Shown here piece after piece: positions 8,973 to 18,776 of a stretch of DNA of 64,000 nt. A program made the translations under genes and the position numbers. Every line of letters begins with the position of its first letter. Within the stretch, counting starts at the first letter, position 1. This DNA is from an uncultured Clostridia bacterium. GTDB lineage: Bacteria > Bacillota > Clostridia > UBA1381 > UBA9506. The stretch covers positions 1 through 64,000 of the forward strand of contig CAKSBF010000001.1 of assembly GCA_934438075.1 (NCBI GenBank), in the 5' to 3' direction. Under the pieces are notes generated by a model that was not told where the DNA came from, did not search any database, and was given only the letters and a program-made list of their open reading frames with translations.

Positions 8973-10079
8973 ATGACAGGAATTAATAAAGTGTTTGCAG
9001 AAAATTTAAGACGCATACGCATCCAAGCTGGAATGACACAAAAAGAGTTGGCTGACAAGCTGATATATTCAGAAAAATCAGTCAGCAAATGGGAAACAGG
9101 CTATGGGTTACCGGGCATAGAAACCATACTTAAGATTTGTACAATATGTAATATCGGCATAGAAAGTCTTGTCTATGAAAAGAAAGACTTCTGTTATTTG
9201 GGAATAAACGCAGACGGCAACAACACCCAATTTTTGTTGACCGATAACGCCGACAAGGTTATAGCATCAGCAACGCTCGGTTCTTCAAATCCTATCGATG
9301 TTGGCATGCTGACATCACAAAAGATCATTTCAGAAGGAATACGCAGTGTATGTGCAGGTGTCCCTTTTGATAGGATATATATGTTTGCTGGAATTTCCGG
9401 CAGTATGGCAGGCAATAACCAAAAGCTATTATCTGATTTTTTTAAGGAATTTGGCTTTAAGGCTTTTAAAAACGCAAGTGATATTCATAACTCGATGGCG
9501 CTTGGATTGGAAAAAAACGATGGAATTATTGTTATTATGGGAACAGGCATCTCTGCCTATGCCGTAGAAAACGGCGTACAAAAACCACTTGGCGGCTGGG
9601 GACAGCTTTTTGACACCGGCGGCAGCGAGTATAATCTAGGACGGGATGCAATATATGCCGCCTTAAGCGAACAAGACGGCTTAGGAGAAAAAACAGAACT
9701 GACTCAGCTTATAACTGAAATATTGCCGTCAAACATCAGAGCAAAACTTGCTGACATTTATGCAGGAGGCAAAGGATATATCGCCTCCTTCTCTCCACTT
9801 GTGTTGAAAGCGGCAGCGCATAGAGATGCCGTCGCAATTAGGATTTTGGAGCATAACATGCGCGAAGTCGCAATAATTGTAAATGCTGCTGCAAGATATT
9901 TAAACAGTAATACCATAGAGGTGGCATTTACAGGAAGTCTGATACAGAAATATCCTTCCTTGATAAGTTCTATTCAAAAATATCTTGATACGTCTTTTAA
10001 CTATACCTTGAAGCTTATAACAGAGAACCCTGTATGCGGTGCTATAAAACAGGCTAAAGAATTATCAGAAGAGGATTAA
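8973..10079 (+). CDS. XRE helix-turn-helix fused to BadF/GlcNAc-kinase-like domain
   Basis: Residues 1-60 form an XRE/Cro DNA-binding domain (MTQKELADKL, SEKSVSKWE). From about residue 65 the protein follows the BadF/BadG/BcrA/BcrD sugar-kinase fold: the segment MGTGISAYA, then GGWGQLFDTGGSEYNLGRDA, and a C-terminal FTGSL. The phosphate-binding loop, normally DGGGTKT as in the kinase at 18754-19716, reads DGNNTQF here, while the candidate catalytic Asp (NASDIHNS) is kept. This suggests a sugar-sensing regulator analogous to ROK repressors, possibly with weak or no kinase activity. The start at 8973 has GGAGG nine bases upstream; the ATG at 8955 does not. It sits divergent from the GH36-like gene and before a glycosidase gene, its likely targets. 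Confidence 0.85.
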   Translation: MTGINKVFAENLRRIRIQAGMTQKELADKLIYSEKSVSKWETGYGLPGIETILKICTICNIGIESLVYEKKDFCYLGINADGNNTQFLLTDNADKVIASATLGSSNPIDVGMLTSQKIISEGIRSVCAGVPFDRIYMFAGISGSMAGNNQKLLSDFFKEFGFKAFKNASDIHNSMALGLEKNDGIIVIMGTGISAYAVENGVQKPLGGWGQLFDTGGSEYNLGRDAIYAALSEQDGLGEKTELTQLITEILPSNIRAKLADIYAGGKGYIASFSPLVLKAAAHRDAVAIRILEHNMREVAIIVNAAARYLNSNTIEVAFTGSLIQKYPSLISSIQKYLDTSFNYTLKLITENPVCGAIKQAKELSEED

Positions 10080-10185
10080 CACTAAAAAAATAATTTCAGC
10101 CGTCAATTTGTCAAGTTACAAAATTAAAAGACATTCTCTATAAACAGAACAAATAAAAGTATATAAAAATCGGAGGCACAAATTT

Positions 10186-12315
10186 ATGTTAGACACTAAA
10201 ATTGTTAACAAAGATGGTCTTTTATATATTGATGCAGGGGGTGAATTGCTAAGTCCCGTTGCATATATGACATATTGTCCTGATAAAAAGTATTTTGATG
10301 AATTTAAAGCTGCAGGTTATAAAATTTTTTCGTTTCCTGTCTATTTATGTGATTGGGGAATCAATACGGAAAGTGGACTAAAGCAGTTTATGCCACATGT
10401 TTATATAGGTGAAAATGAGTATAATTTTAAGGTTGTCGCCGATATTTTGGAAAAGGTCGTTTCAGAAGGTGAGAAAATATACTTTTTCCCCAGAGTTTAC
10501 TTACAAACACCGTCTTGGTGGGATGCAGAAAATCCGGATGAATTGTCCACCGATTTCTGTGGTGAAAGAATACGAACTGATTTTATATCTGATAAAGCAC
10601 GTCAAACGCTTTGGAATGCTTTAAAATGCCTCATAGATTTTATTGAAAATTCAAAGTGGAAAGATAATGTCATTGGTTATCAAGTGGCGGGCGGCGGCAC
10701 GGAGGAATGGACATATCAAGCCACTTGCGGTGAACAATTTTACAATTACTCTCAAAACAATAGAAAATGTTTTTCAAAATTTCTTAAAGAAAAATATAAA
10801 AATATCGATATAATAAATAAGACCTGGCAAAAAAATTATACGGATTTTTCTGAAATTGAAATTCCTGTGCCTGCCATCTTAGCATACACAAAAAACGGTG
10901 TTCTGCGAGATATTGCTTCAGAAGCGGCCGCTATTGATTTTTATGAGTACCACAGCACCGCCGTTGCAGACACAATTTTGTATTATGCTGAAAAGATCAA
11001 GAAATACACACATAACAAAGCCTTGGTCGGTGCTTTTTATGGCTATATATGGATGTTTCACAGGGCATATAAGGGACATTATGCTCTTCATAAACTTCTC
11101 GAAAACAAAAATATTGATTTTCTTGCAAGCACTAACGGCTGGACTGACCCCGGTTGTGGTTTTCCATTCGGCTCGACGGCACATTCAGCTCTCCTTCACG
11201 GAAAACTGTTTATGTGCGAGGGCGACATCAGAACACATTTGACAAGGGAAATGGGAAGCACTATGCCTCAGGCTGTGCCGGATGGAAATGATTACTATTC
11301 CGGTGCAATGTGGTCCACCGTTCAAAACGAATTTGAAGCAGCATCCGCATTAAAAAAAGCAATGGGAAGAACGCTCACCGAAAGAGTCGGAATCTGGTGG
11401 TTTGATATGTTCAGCGGCTGGTTTTCGAGCGCAAAGTTAATGGATCTATTGGCAAAGTATAAAACCTGCATGGATGCAAGAGAAATCTCTCCTATGCATT
11501 CTGAAATAGCACTGATTCTTGATGAATCCTCTGTTTATTATCATGGCTTGGAACTTGGTCGAAAAAGCTATTTTACAGATAGAACAAGCATTTATAATAA
11601 AGCCGTGAATGATGTGCAAAAAGTTGAACTTGAACAAATAGGTGCGCCTTACGATATATACGAAGCAAAGGATTTGGCATATTCCGAGTTTGATGCAAAT
11701 CAATATAAGCTTTATATTTTCCTAGATATGATACATCCCAGCGAAACCATTAAAGAAGCAATTAACACAAAAATAAAGGGAAACGGAAGAACACTTGTAT
11801 GGTTTTATTTTGAGGATGCCTACCGCCATTCGGAAGTAACGGGTTTTAAAACAACATACAACAAGTTTGATTTGCCCATGTCGGCCTCATTTCTGGATAA
11901 AGAATTTCCGTTTGTTAAGGTGAGCTGTCCACGTTTTGTCGACTGCAATACGGATGATTATTACACTGTATTAAACTTTAAGGATTCCACCGAACCATGC
12001 ATCCTGTATAAAAAAGAATCGGATTGGCAGGCTTTTTACTCACTGCTTCCATCTGTTCCCGCAAAATTGCTCCGTGAAATGTGCATAATGGCAGGAGTCC
12101 ATATATATAGCCACAACAATGATGTCGTTTTAGCCGGCGGAAAATACTTGATGGTTCATTCAGCCATCGGCGGAACAAAACACATTTACCTACCCAAAAG
12201 AGTAAAAAAAATTGTCGATATTGAAACGGATGAGGAAATGTCATTTTACGATTTACACCTATTTTTTAAAATAGAAAAAAATGATACAAAAATATTTAAA
12301 ATTGATTTTAAATAA
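10186..12315 (+). CDS. Glycoside hydrolase, GH42-like TIM barrel
   Basis: The 709-residue protein has no signal peptide and follows the regulator by 106 bp on the same strand, with GGAGG before the ATG. The N-terminal two-thirds look like a clan-A barrel: YFFPRVYLQTPSWW, GYQVAGGGTEEW (candidate acid/base Glu) and FMCEGDIRTH (candidate nucleophile Glu). The rest resembles the trimerisation-like alpha/beta domain of GH42 beta-galactosidases (LYIFLDMIHPS..., TLVWFYFED). Family assignment is by resemblance only; it may belong to a distinct GH-A family. A role in degrading an imported oligosaccharide under control of the upstream regulator is inferred. Confidence 0.7.
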   Translation: MLDTKIVNKDGLLYIDAGGELLSPVAYMTYCPDKKYFDEFKAAGYKIFSFPVYLCDWGINTESGLKQFMPHVYIGENEYNFKVVADILEKVVSEGEKIYFFPRVYLQTPSWWDAENPDELSTDFCGERIRTDFISDKARQTLWNALKCLIDFIENSKWKDNVIGYQVAGGGTEEWTYQATCGEQFYNYSQNNRKCFSKFLKEKYKNIDIINKTWQKNYTDFSEIEIPVPAILAYTKNGVLRDIASEAAAIDFYEYHSTAVADTILYYAEKIKKYTHNKALVGAFYGYIWMFHRAYKGHYALHKLLENKNIDFLASTNGWTDPGCGFPFGSTAHSALLHGKLFMCEGDIRTHLTREMGSTMPQAVPDGNDYYSGAMWSTVQNEFEAASALKKAMGRTLTERVGIWWFDMFSGWFSSAKLMDLLAKYKTCMDAREISPMHSEIALILDESSVYYHGLELGRKSYFTDRTSIYNKAVNDVQKVELEQIGAPYDIYEAKDLAYSEFDANQYKLYIFLDMIHPSETIKEAINTKIKGNGRTLVWFYFEDAYRHSEVTGFKTTYNKFDLPMSASFLDKEFPFVKVSCPRFVDCNTDDYYTVLNFKDSTEPCILYKKESDWQAFYSLLPSVPAKLLREMCIMAGVHIYSHNNDVVLAGGKYLMVHSAIGGTKHIYLPKRVKKIVDIETDEEMSFYDLHLFFKIEKNDTKIFKIDFK

Positions 12316-12465
12316 TGCCTACTGAATCATCACCATTTCTGAGGGAGTGTTGTACAAAGAACCTGTTGACAAAGTAAAAAGATTGAAGAAACGCCTTAGA
12401 TATGGTATAATATACCTATCGAAGGCGATTTTTATGATGAGTAAAAAAGACGGACAATGCAGATT

Positions 12466-13057
12466 TTGATTGTGGATATGGATGCGCTCATTCCAGAAAA
12501 TCATCTACTTAAAAAGATTGGGAATTACAGTTTCAGAGAAGATTGTCCGCAGCATCATGAAATCTGAACATCTTTCAGTTGTGTTAAAACGAATAAAAAA
12601 ATACAGTTCATATAAAGGTGAAATCACTCCTGAAGTCGAGAATGTAATTAACCGAAATTTTCATGCAGAAAAGCCAAATCAAAAGTGGCTAACGGATATA
12701 ACTGAATTTTCTATTCCGGCAGGAAAATTATATTTATCGCCTATTGTTGATTGTTTTGACGGTATGGTCGTAAAATGGAATATCAGCACAATTCCCGACT
12801 CTATCCTAGTCAACACAATGCTTGACGATGCTGTAAATACACTGTCAGAATCCGAGCACCCGCTTGTACACACAGATAGAGGGTGCCATTATCGGTGGCT
12901 CGGCTGGATAGAGCGGATGGATACATACGGATTAATACGTTCTATGTCCAAGAAAGGATGTTCTCCTGACAATGCCGCATGCAAAGGATTTTTCGGCAGC
13001 ATGAAAAATGAAATGTTTTATGGTCGTTCTTGGATAGGTAATATAATCTGTCAATAA
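12466..13057 (+). pseudogene. IS3-family (IS150-type) transposase OrfB remnant
   Basis: The frame carries the DDE core of IS150-type transposases: WLTDITEF, HTDRGCHY and GFFGSMKNE. The N-terminal part is broken. The expected YGYRR region at 12466-12500 is read in another frame that ends at a TAA, so a frameshift separates it. The C-terminus stops at YGRSWIG, short of the usual NxxRxxxSLG tail, near the start of the IS256-associated sequence. No terminal inverted repeats were recognised. It is a dead remnant. Confidence 0.85.
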
Positions 13058-13222
13058 TAACTATTGGCTTTTACCGCTTGACAGGGTACGGCAATGCTGA
13101 GGAGCAACCGGAGCGGTCATGCGGATTTTGCACTGAAATGAGCGGATTTTTACCGCTCGTTTCGCCCGTTTTAGGGAAAACCAATGCGTTAAACCTCGGG
13201 GGTGCGGGGGCAGAGCCACCGT

Positions 13223-14434
13223 TTATGCTACATTATTCTCATGCATAATTTCAAGCTGGCGAATTACAATATCCCAGTTCTTGTAGCGTTGTGTCCACTT
13301 TTTAGTGATATTCTGTGACGCAAGATAAAGCATTTTTCTAAGTGAATCATCATTAGGAAATACAGATTTTGTCTTTGTAACCTTTCTGAACTGGCGATTC
13401 AGCCCCTCGATAATATTTGTCGTATATATTATCTTACGAATCTCAACAGGATATGCAAAAAATGTGGATAATATATCCCAATTATCTTCCCATGACTTTA
13501 CTGCTGACGGATACTGCGACTGCCATTTTTCCTTGAACTCAATCAGCTTTTCCATAGCAGCTTCTTCGTTCAGTGCACCATAAACAAGCTTCAGATCAGC
13601 TGTAAAAGCTTTTATGTGCTTGTATGAAACAAATCTGCTTGATGAACGTATCTGATGAATAATGCACCTCTGTATTCCTGCAAACGGATATACCGCATTG
13701 ATTGCTTCCCTAAAGCCGGAAAGCCCGTCAACACAGAATAAATCTACGTTTTTCACACCTCTGCTCTTAAGCTCATTCAATACGCCCAGCCAGAATTTAC
13801 TGCTTTCGTTAGCTCCAACCCATATTCCTAAAATATCCTTGTAGCCTTCTGCATTTACACCTAATACAACATAAGCTGCCTTAGTAATAATCTGATGATT
13901 TTCACGCAGCTTGTAATGGATAGCATCCATAAAGATAAACGGGTAGTATTCTTCAAGAGGTTTGTTCTGCCATTCATTGACTTCCGGCAATATTTTCTCA
14001 CTGATTTTGGATACAAGCTCTGATGATATATCAACATTGTATAAATCCTTTATCTGTTCCTGAATATCACGAGTAGACATACCATGAGCGTACAAGGATA
14101 GAATTTTATCTTCTAATCCGTCTGCATTGCGCTGATATTTATCAATGATTTTAGGCTCATATTCACCATTTCTATCGCGCGGAACAGAGATTTCGACTTC
14201 GCCAAGCTGAGTTTTTAGTTTACGCTTAGTTGAGCCGTTTCTATAGTTCTTTTTTTCTTCGCCGGATTCCGTACGTTCATGCTTATCATAGCCGAGCTGC
14301 TCGTCCATCTCGCACTGAAGCACTTCATTGAGTACATCGGCAAACATAGATTTAATGCTTTCCATGATGTCAGTTGTGTTTGTAAATTTCTCACTTTTTA
14401 CATATTCTTTGATAAGTTCCTTTGGTATTTTCAT
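13223..14434 (-). CDS. IS256-family transposase
   Basis: The 403-residue protein is full length for IS256-family (mutator-type) transposases. It shows the N-terminal CEMDEQLGYDKHER and RNGSTKRKLKT motifs, the catalytic region FIFMDAIHYK, and the conserved VDGLSGFREAINAVYPFAGIQ block (quoted in part: VDGLSGF, then QRCIIHQIR), with the C-terminal TTNIIEGLN around the catalytic Glu. No frameshift is visible, so the enzyme may be active. It lies between an IS3 remnant and the 3' end of the esterase gene. Confidence 0.95.
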   Translation of the reverse strand: MKIPKELIKEYVKSEKFTNTTDIMESIKSMFADVLNEVLQCEMDEQLGYDKHERTESGEEKKNYRNGSTKRKLKTQLGEVEISVPRDRNGEYEPKIIDKYQRNADGLEDKILSLYAHGMSTRDIQEQIKDLYNVDISSELVSKISEKILPEVNEWQNKPLEEYYPFIFMDAIHYKLRENHQIITKAAYVVLGVNAEGYKDILGIWVGANESSKFWLGVLNELKSRGVKNVDLFCVDGLSGFREAINAVYPFAGIQRCIIHQIRSSSRFVSYKHIKAFTADLKLVYGALNEEAAMEKLIEFKEKWQSQYPSAVKSWEDNWDILSTFFAYPVEIRKIIYTTNIIEGLNRQFRKVTKTKSVFPNDDSLRKMLYLASQNITKKWTQRYKNWDIVIRQLEIMHENNVA

Positions 14435-14525
14435 TGTCGAAAAAACTCCTTGATAAAAATTATTTCTACCATAATTTTCACCAAGGAGGTTCGTCTTTAT
14501 ACTATTTACACAACTTTTTCCGCGC
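13223..14525 (-). mobile_element. IS256-family element
   Basis: The right end is near 14500-14525: read leftward it starts with GGAAAAAGTTGTGTAAATAG just inside the esterase gene, a typical IS256 terminus. A matching left inverted repeat was not found in 13058-13222. That stretch holds a small hairpin (GAGCGG/CCGCTC, 13140-13158) and a G-rich segment, so the left boundary is unknown or the end is lost. Confidence 0.7.
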
Positions 14526-15519
14526 CGTCTGACTGAATTATCTGCCTTAGGGCATCTGCTAATTTTTCAGCCGCAAGCTTATGACCATCACGCATAGGGT
14601 GAAGCGGTTCCTTTGACACCCACCCGCTAGCATTAATAAAAGCAATGTCTGTTTTATGTTCACGATTATACAATGCAATTAACTCAGCGAGCGCCTCTGA
14701 ATGTACTCCATACAAAACTGCCATCGCAATAATTTTGGAATGCGGATGTATGTGCCTTACCACATCAAGCAGTATCCTGTATTCACCGCAGTATGACTCT
14801 GACGTAGTGCGCATATCATTTGTGCCATGATTAATCAGAATATAGTCCGGTTCGTCATAGGTAATTGACGAACCACTAAAATTATATGGATAGGCAAGCG
14901 ATGCTTTAGGCACACCCCCGCTGCCGCCTTTTGTAACACCAACTGCTCCATAACCCATCATAATCGGGCGCAACTGTAATTTCTCGGCTGCCAACCATGC
15001 ATAAGTTGCACATACATCATCCTGATACACACGATTTAAGCTTTCCTCTTGTTTTGTGCGGCAATTCTCATCAATCAAAATTCCCTCTGTAATCGAATCT
15101 CCAACAAATTCTATTGTTTGGCGCACATCTGCTTTCATCGCGCAAAGACGTTCTACCGTAATCCCACGTAAGCTCACACGGGCAACCAGCGGTGTATACC
15201 AACGCTGCTGCGTTTCAACAGCGCTTTTTACAATAATGCAAACCGTATGCTTTCCATCGTTTTCTGCCCGCAAACGCAAATATGGCATAACGACGCTTTC
15301 AAAACGATCACCGTTATCCATGCTAATCCACAAATGTGGCATCGGATTCCCTTGCAGTGCTGTATCAAAGTGAATAACGGCTTGCGTTCCCTCAAAGGAG
15401 AATTCAAGGTACGCTCCTGTTGCAGTTGTCGTTATACATCCAATATCTCCCCGACAATTCTTTTCTTCTCCCCAACGGCCGGTATAACGAATGCGCTCAT
15501 CATTATATGCATAAAACAT
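14506..15519 (-). CDS. SGNH/GDSL esterase (CE2-like two-domain)
   Basis: The product has an N-terminal beta-sandwich of about 140 residues followed by an SGNH hydrolase domain: FVGDSITEG (catalytic Ser), HGTNDMR (block III) and PMRDGHK (catalytic Asp/His). This layout fits CE2-type carbohydrate O-acetyl esterases. The start at 15519 has GGGG upstream and follows the peptidase stop after a single base. As last gene of the MurQ operon it might deacetylate O-acetylated muramic acid; this is inference. The last codons, GAC GGC GCG GAA AAA GTT GTG TAA, run into the IS256 terminus, so the insertion supplied the stop and probably replaced a few C-terminal residues. The catalytic motifs are intact. 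Confidence 0.85.
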   Translation of the reverse strand: MFYAYNDERIRYTGRWGEEKNCRGDIGCITTTATGAYLEFSFEGTQAVIHFDTALQGNPMPHLWISMDNGDRFESVVMPYLRLRAENDGKHTVCIIVKSAVETQQRWYTPLVARVSLRGITVERLCAMKADVRQTIEFVGDSITEGILIDENCRTKQEESLNRVYQDDVCATYAWLAAEKLQLRPIMMGYGAVGVTKGGSGGVPKASLAYPYNFSGSSITYDEPDYILINHGTNDMRTTSESYCGEYRILLDVVRHIHPHSKIIAMAVLYGVHSEALAELIALYNREHKTDIAFINASGWVSKEPLHPMRDGHKLAAEKLADALRQIIQSDGAEKVV

Positions 15520-15520
15520 A

Positions 15521-16678
15521 TTACATCCCCTCTGCACAAAAATAATCCAAAATCAGTTCCGCCGTAATTTTCATGCCAATCGGCAGACTATCAATCAATA
15601 ACTTTTCCTCACGCGTATGTTCACCATCACCTTTATATGTGCCGACACAAATGGCCGGTATTCCCAACGACATGGGAATATTACAGTCCGTAGAGGCAAA
15701 ACTGCAAGAAACTGCTCCTCCACTGTATTTTTTCTGTACAGCCACGCACTTATCACTCAGTGCGGAAAGTGCTTTTTCATCCACCTTGCCGGAACACGGA
15801 CGTACACCAATCAACTCCGTATGAACTGTCACACCCTCATTTTTTATTTTTTCAATTTCTGCTTCTAAATTTGCTTTCATTTTGTTCAAACAATCAGCGG
15901 AATCCGAACGATATTCATAAAGCATAGATGCCTTTTGCGCAATGGTGTTAACTGCTGTTCCACCCTCAATTACCCCAATATTAAAAGTAGTTTTTGTGCC
16001 ATTTTTTTGCGGTAACAACTGATTGTACAAATTACAAATCAGTTGCGCTAAACTGTGCACAGCACTTTTATTGCCAAATGCATTAAAGGAATGCCCTCCC
16101 TCAGACTCAATTATCACACGATAACGATGCGATCCAACGCAACCATTCACCACAACATCATACTGCCCATCAAAGCTATAAACGGTTACAATACGCCCCT
16201 CGAAATCCTGCATAATCTGACGAATTCCCCTCAAATTACCTAGCCCCTCTTCTCCGGTGTTGGCCGCAAATAATACTCCGCAACTCGGCTTTAAATGGTT
16301 TTGCGCAATATATTTTGCTACCATTAGCATCAGTGTAAGGCAGGCTGTGTCATCACCCACCCCCGGCGAATAAAAATATGTGTTGTCACTAGTAAACGGC
16401 AGTGGATCAATATCCGGAAAGACAGTATCCATGTGTGCCATAAAAAGAACAATGTCATTTCTCTCCTCACAACCAATTGGGTATAGAACATTTTGCGCTG
16501 CATCAATATATACTCCTTCTGCACCTTGTTTTATTAGCCATTCACGGCAAAACTCCGCGCGCCTTTCCTCGTGGTTTGAGGGAGCGGGAATTTGGCACAG
16601 GGTTTTAAGTAACTCCTCTGTCTCATCCTTTGTTTCGTCAATGTAGCATAATACATTAGTTGATAATTCGCGAGTCAT
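15521..16678 (-). CDS. M20-family metallopeptidase
   Basis: The 385-residue protein has the two-metal M20 signatures: FMAHMDTVFPD (metal His and Asp), GVGDDTACL, and NTGEEGLGN with the general-base Glu. A dimerisation (lid) domain lies near residues 180-290. M20 enzymes are cytosolic amino- or carboxypeptidases acting on short peptides. Its position after MurQ suggests it trims peptides released from muropeptides; this is inferred from context. The start has AAGGGG nine bases upstream. The exact subfamily (PepT-like or other) is not certain. Confidence 0.85.
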   Translation of the reverse strand: MTRELSTNVLCYIDETKDETEELLKTLCQIPAPSNHEERRAEFCREWLIKQGAEGVYIDAAQNVLYPIGCEERNDIVLFMAHMDTVFPDIDPLPFTSDNTYFYSPGVGDDTACLTLMLMVAKYIAQNHLKPSCGVLFAANTGEEGLGNLRGIRQIMQDFEGRIVTVYSFDGQYDVVVNGCVGSHRYRVIIESEGGHSFNAFGNKSAVHSLAQLICNLYNQLLPQKNGTKTTFNIGVIEGGTAVNTIAQKASMLYEYRSDSADCLNKMKANLEAEIEKIKNEGVTVHTELIGVRPCSGKVDEKALSALSDKCVAVQKKYSGGAVSCSFASTDCNIPMSLGIPAICVGTYKGDGEHTREEKLLIDSLPIGMKITAELILDYFCAEGM

Positions 16679-16773
16679 CTAATGTTGCCCCTTCTGTAGA
16701 ATATATCTTACTAACATTACTTTAAATTGTCGCATGACCGTCTTAACTTCTTCTACTATCCTTTTTGTTACTT

Positions 16774-17592
16774 TTAAGTCCGTCTTGCAGCGTCTACTGT
16801 TTTGCGGATATTCCAGTCATGCTTCTCTAAAGCAGCTTTGGCTTGTGCCTCATTGTAATCGGTCAATTCCTCAACAATTGAAACCATCCGCCGTGTCAGT
16901 TTTATGTTGACCGGTCGCAAATTAATCATTAAATTTTCATATACCTTACCTGTTTGAACCATCGCACAAGTAGAAATCATATTCAAAATCAATTTTTGTG
17001 CCGTACCAGCCTTCATACGTGTAGACCCGGTAATTACCTCGGCACCTGTATTAGGTGTAATAGGAATTTCCACGGCTAAATCAAGCGGGCTGCCGGGATT
17101 TGAGCAAACACAAGTCGTTACACAGCCGATCGTCTTTGCTTCTTCAATTGCCCCCAAGACATACGCTGCACCTCCCGAGGCAGACAACCCACAAACCACA
17201 TCGTTTTCTGTCAGGTGCAGTGCACGAATCTCCTCAACACCCTTTTCCCGCTTATCCTCCTCGTTTTCGCTGGCTTGCAACATGGTTTTGGGACCGCCGG
17301 CAATTAACGCTTGCACAACCTTGTTCGAAACACCATAGGTAGGTGGACACTCAGCTGCATCAAGCACCCCCAGACGACCAGAAGTACCGGCGCCAACATA
17401 AATCAAACGGCCACCGCGGCGCATACCGGCTACAATGGCATCTATGGCCGCAGCTACCTGCGGCAACACCTTTTCTACCGCCTTTATAACATTTCCATCT
17501 TCTTCATGAATCAATTTCACCATTTCAAGTGTACTCATTTTATCAATATGCATTGTATTTTTGTTTCTCTTTTCTGTGTATAACAACCTCAT
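16774..17592 (-). CDS. murQ: N-acetylmuramic acid 6-phosphate etherase
   Basis: MurQ cleaves the lactyl ether of MurNAc-6-phosphate to give GlcNAc-6-phosphate and D-lactate, a cytosolic step of wall recycling. The hallmark blocks are present: TEKRN and MSTLEM at the N-terminus, YVGAGTSGRLG, the catalytic ECPPTYG, and the SIS-fold stretch TGSTRMKAGTAQK. It is 272 residues, about 25-30 shorter than usual at the C-terminal helical domain, with no sign of frameshift. The ribosome site AAGGAGG is very close to the ATG at 17592; a nearby TTG is an alternative start. Neighbours (MurK-like kinase, RpiR regulator, peptidase, esterase) fit a muropeptide-salvage operon. Confidence 0.95.
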   Translation of the reverse strand: MRLLYTEKRNKNTMHIDKMSTLEMVKLIHEEDGNVIKAVEKVLPQVAAAIDAIVAGMRRGGRLIYVGAGTSGRLGVLDAAECPPTYGVSNKVVQALIAGGPKTMLQASENEEDKREKGVEEIRALHLTENDVVCGLSASGGAAYVLGAIEEAKTIGCVTTCVCSNPGSPLDLAVEIPITPNTGAEVITGSTRMKAGTAQKLILNMISTCAMVQTGKVYENLMINLRPVNIKLTRRMVSIVEELTDYNEAQAKAALEKHDWNIRKTVDAARRT

Positions 17593-17939
17593 TACCTCCT
17601 TAATAATTCAATACAAAGTAGGCTTTTGCCCTCTATCATACATTAATTGACCCCTCAGCGAAAAGCTCAGCAGTTTAAACCTGTATTGGGCGAAAAGCCA
17701 TTCCTGTTCGTTGCCTTTAATGCAGATAACCGTCTATTCGTGAAATGCCTTAAAAACACCATTCAGTTAACAGCACAATCTACCTCACGACAGTCGATAA
17801 ATATGCCACCTTCAAGCGACAGTTGGTATACTTCCTCATTTGTTTTTACCGTATAACACAAAGCCCCTTTTGAATATCAACAGCAAAGGCCACTCCTCCG
17901 TTTCTTCCCAAGCAAAAACTGTACGACGTTATGCTCCCC
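17593..17939. other. Intergenic gap between murQ and rpiR-type gene
   Basis: No intact gene is visible in this 347-bp gap. On the minus strand, two overlapping frames give protein-like pieces (GGVAFAVDIQKG, then YTVKTNEEVYQLSLEGG ending near 17760). This suggests the tail of a decayed gene with a frameshift. No family was recognised. Confidence 0.35.
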
Positions 17940-18776
17940 CTATTGATTCAATTCTTTTACAACACGTCTGGTTTCTTTGAGAATACTCCCCACTTCTTCA
18001 TACCGTTCCTGTACCAACCCCATAAACAAAATATCCGTCATCAACAGTTCAGCATAGCGTGACTGCATGGCACCCATACGCAAGTCCTGCTCTGTATTGG
18101 GTATTTTAATCACCATATCGGTCAGCCTTGTCAGTGTTGAAGTCTTTGCCCGAGTGATTGCAACGCCCGAAGCGCCGTTTTCACGGCATTGACGCACCGC
18201 CATATTTACGCTTTTTGACTCACCGCTGTAAGAAATGGCGAGGTACGCATCACGCGGGGAAGCATGAACGGAATACATGACCTGCATATCACTTTTTGCG
18301 TCAAAAATACAACGTTTATGAATCCGTACAAGTTTGCTATAGAAATCCTCTGCCACAAGGCCAGAAGCACCCGCCCCAAAAAGATATAGCGTTTCAGCCT
18401 TTCTAAGCATTGCTAGAGAATTAGCCAACACTCTGTCATCATTCAGAGACTGCGTACTTTTCGCGGTTTCACACAGCAGTGACACCATGGTGTTTTTAAT
18501 CTCTGATACCGATGCATTTTGATTTACAAGCATAATTGGTCGCAGCTGTTCTTCATGTTGCTTAGCCATATCAATCCGCAACTCGTTTAAGCCGTTATAA
18601 TTAATTTTTTTTATAAAACGCATAATGGCTGCCTGTGAGGTATGCGTCACTCGCCCCAATTCTGCCGCCGAAAAAAAGACGGCCTCGGTCGCATTTTCCA
18701 ATATATAGGCCGCAATTTTTTGATCGGACTTCGTAAAATTTGCAGCGTTTTCTTTAATCCTCAGCTGATAACTCAA
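17940..18776 (-). CDS. RpiR/MurR-family transcriptional regulator
   Basis: The N-terminal 75 residues form the RpiR helix-turn-helix (LRIKEN, AELGRVTHTSQAAIMRFIKK). Residues about 110-250 form a SIS sugar-phosphate-binding domain (LYLFGAGASGLVAEDF, YLAISYSGESK). RpiR proteins sense phosphosugars; MurR of this family responds to MurNAc-6-phosphate. The gene overlaps the kinase stop. The AAAGGAGG ribosome site favours the TTG at 18776 (MSYQLRIKE) over the TTG at 18785, which has no spacer. It probably controls its own operon through the palindrome at 19773-19788. Confidence 0.9.
   Translation of the reverse strand: MSYQLRIKENAANFTKSDQKIAAYILENATEAVFFSAAELGRVTHTSQAAIMRFIKKINYNGLNELRIDMAKQHEEQLRPIMLVNQNASVSEIKNTMVSLLCETAKSTQSLNDDRVLANSLAMLRKAETLYLFGAGASGLVAEDFYSKLVRIHKRCIFDAKSDMQVMYSVHASPRDAYLAISYSGESKSVNMAVRQCRENGASGVAITRAKTSTLTRLTDMVIKIPNTEQDLRMGAMQSRYAELLMTDILFMGLVQERYEEVGSILKETRRVVKELNQ

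Noticed and set aside
13058..13222. Left inverted repeat of the IS256 element
   Set aside because: No stretch matches the right terminus GGAAAAAGTTGTGTAAATAG, so the left end cannot be placed.
17647..17856. A 69-codon plus-strand frame in the murQ-rpiR gap
   Set aside because: No ribosome site and no protein-like pattern; the minus strand looks more like decayed coding sequence.
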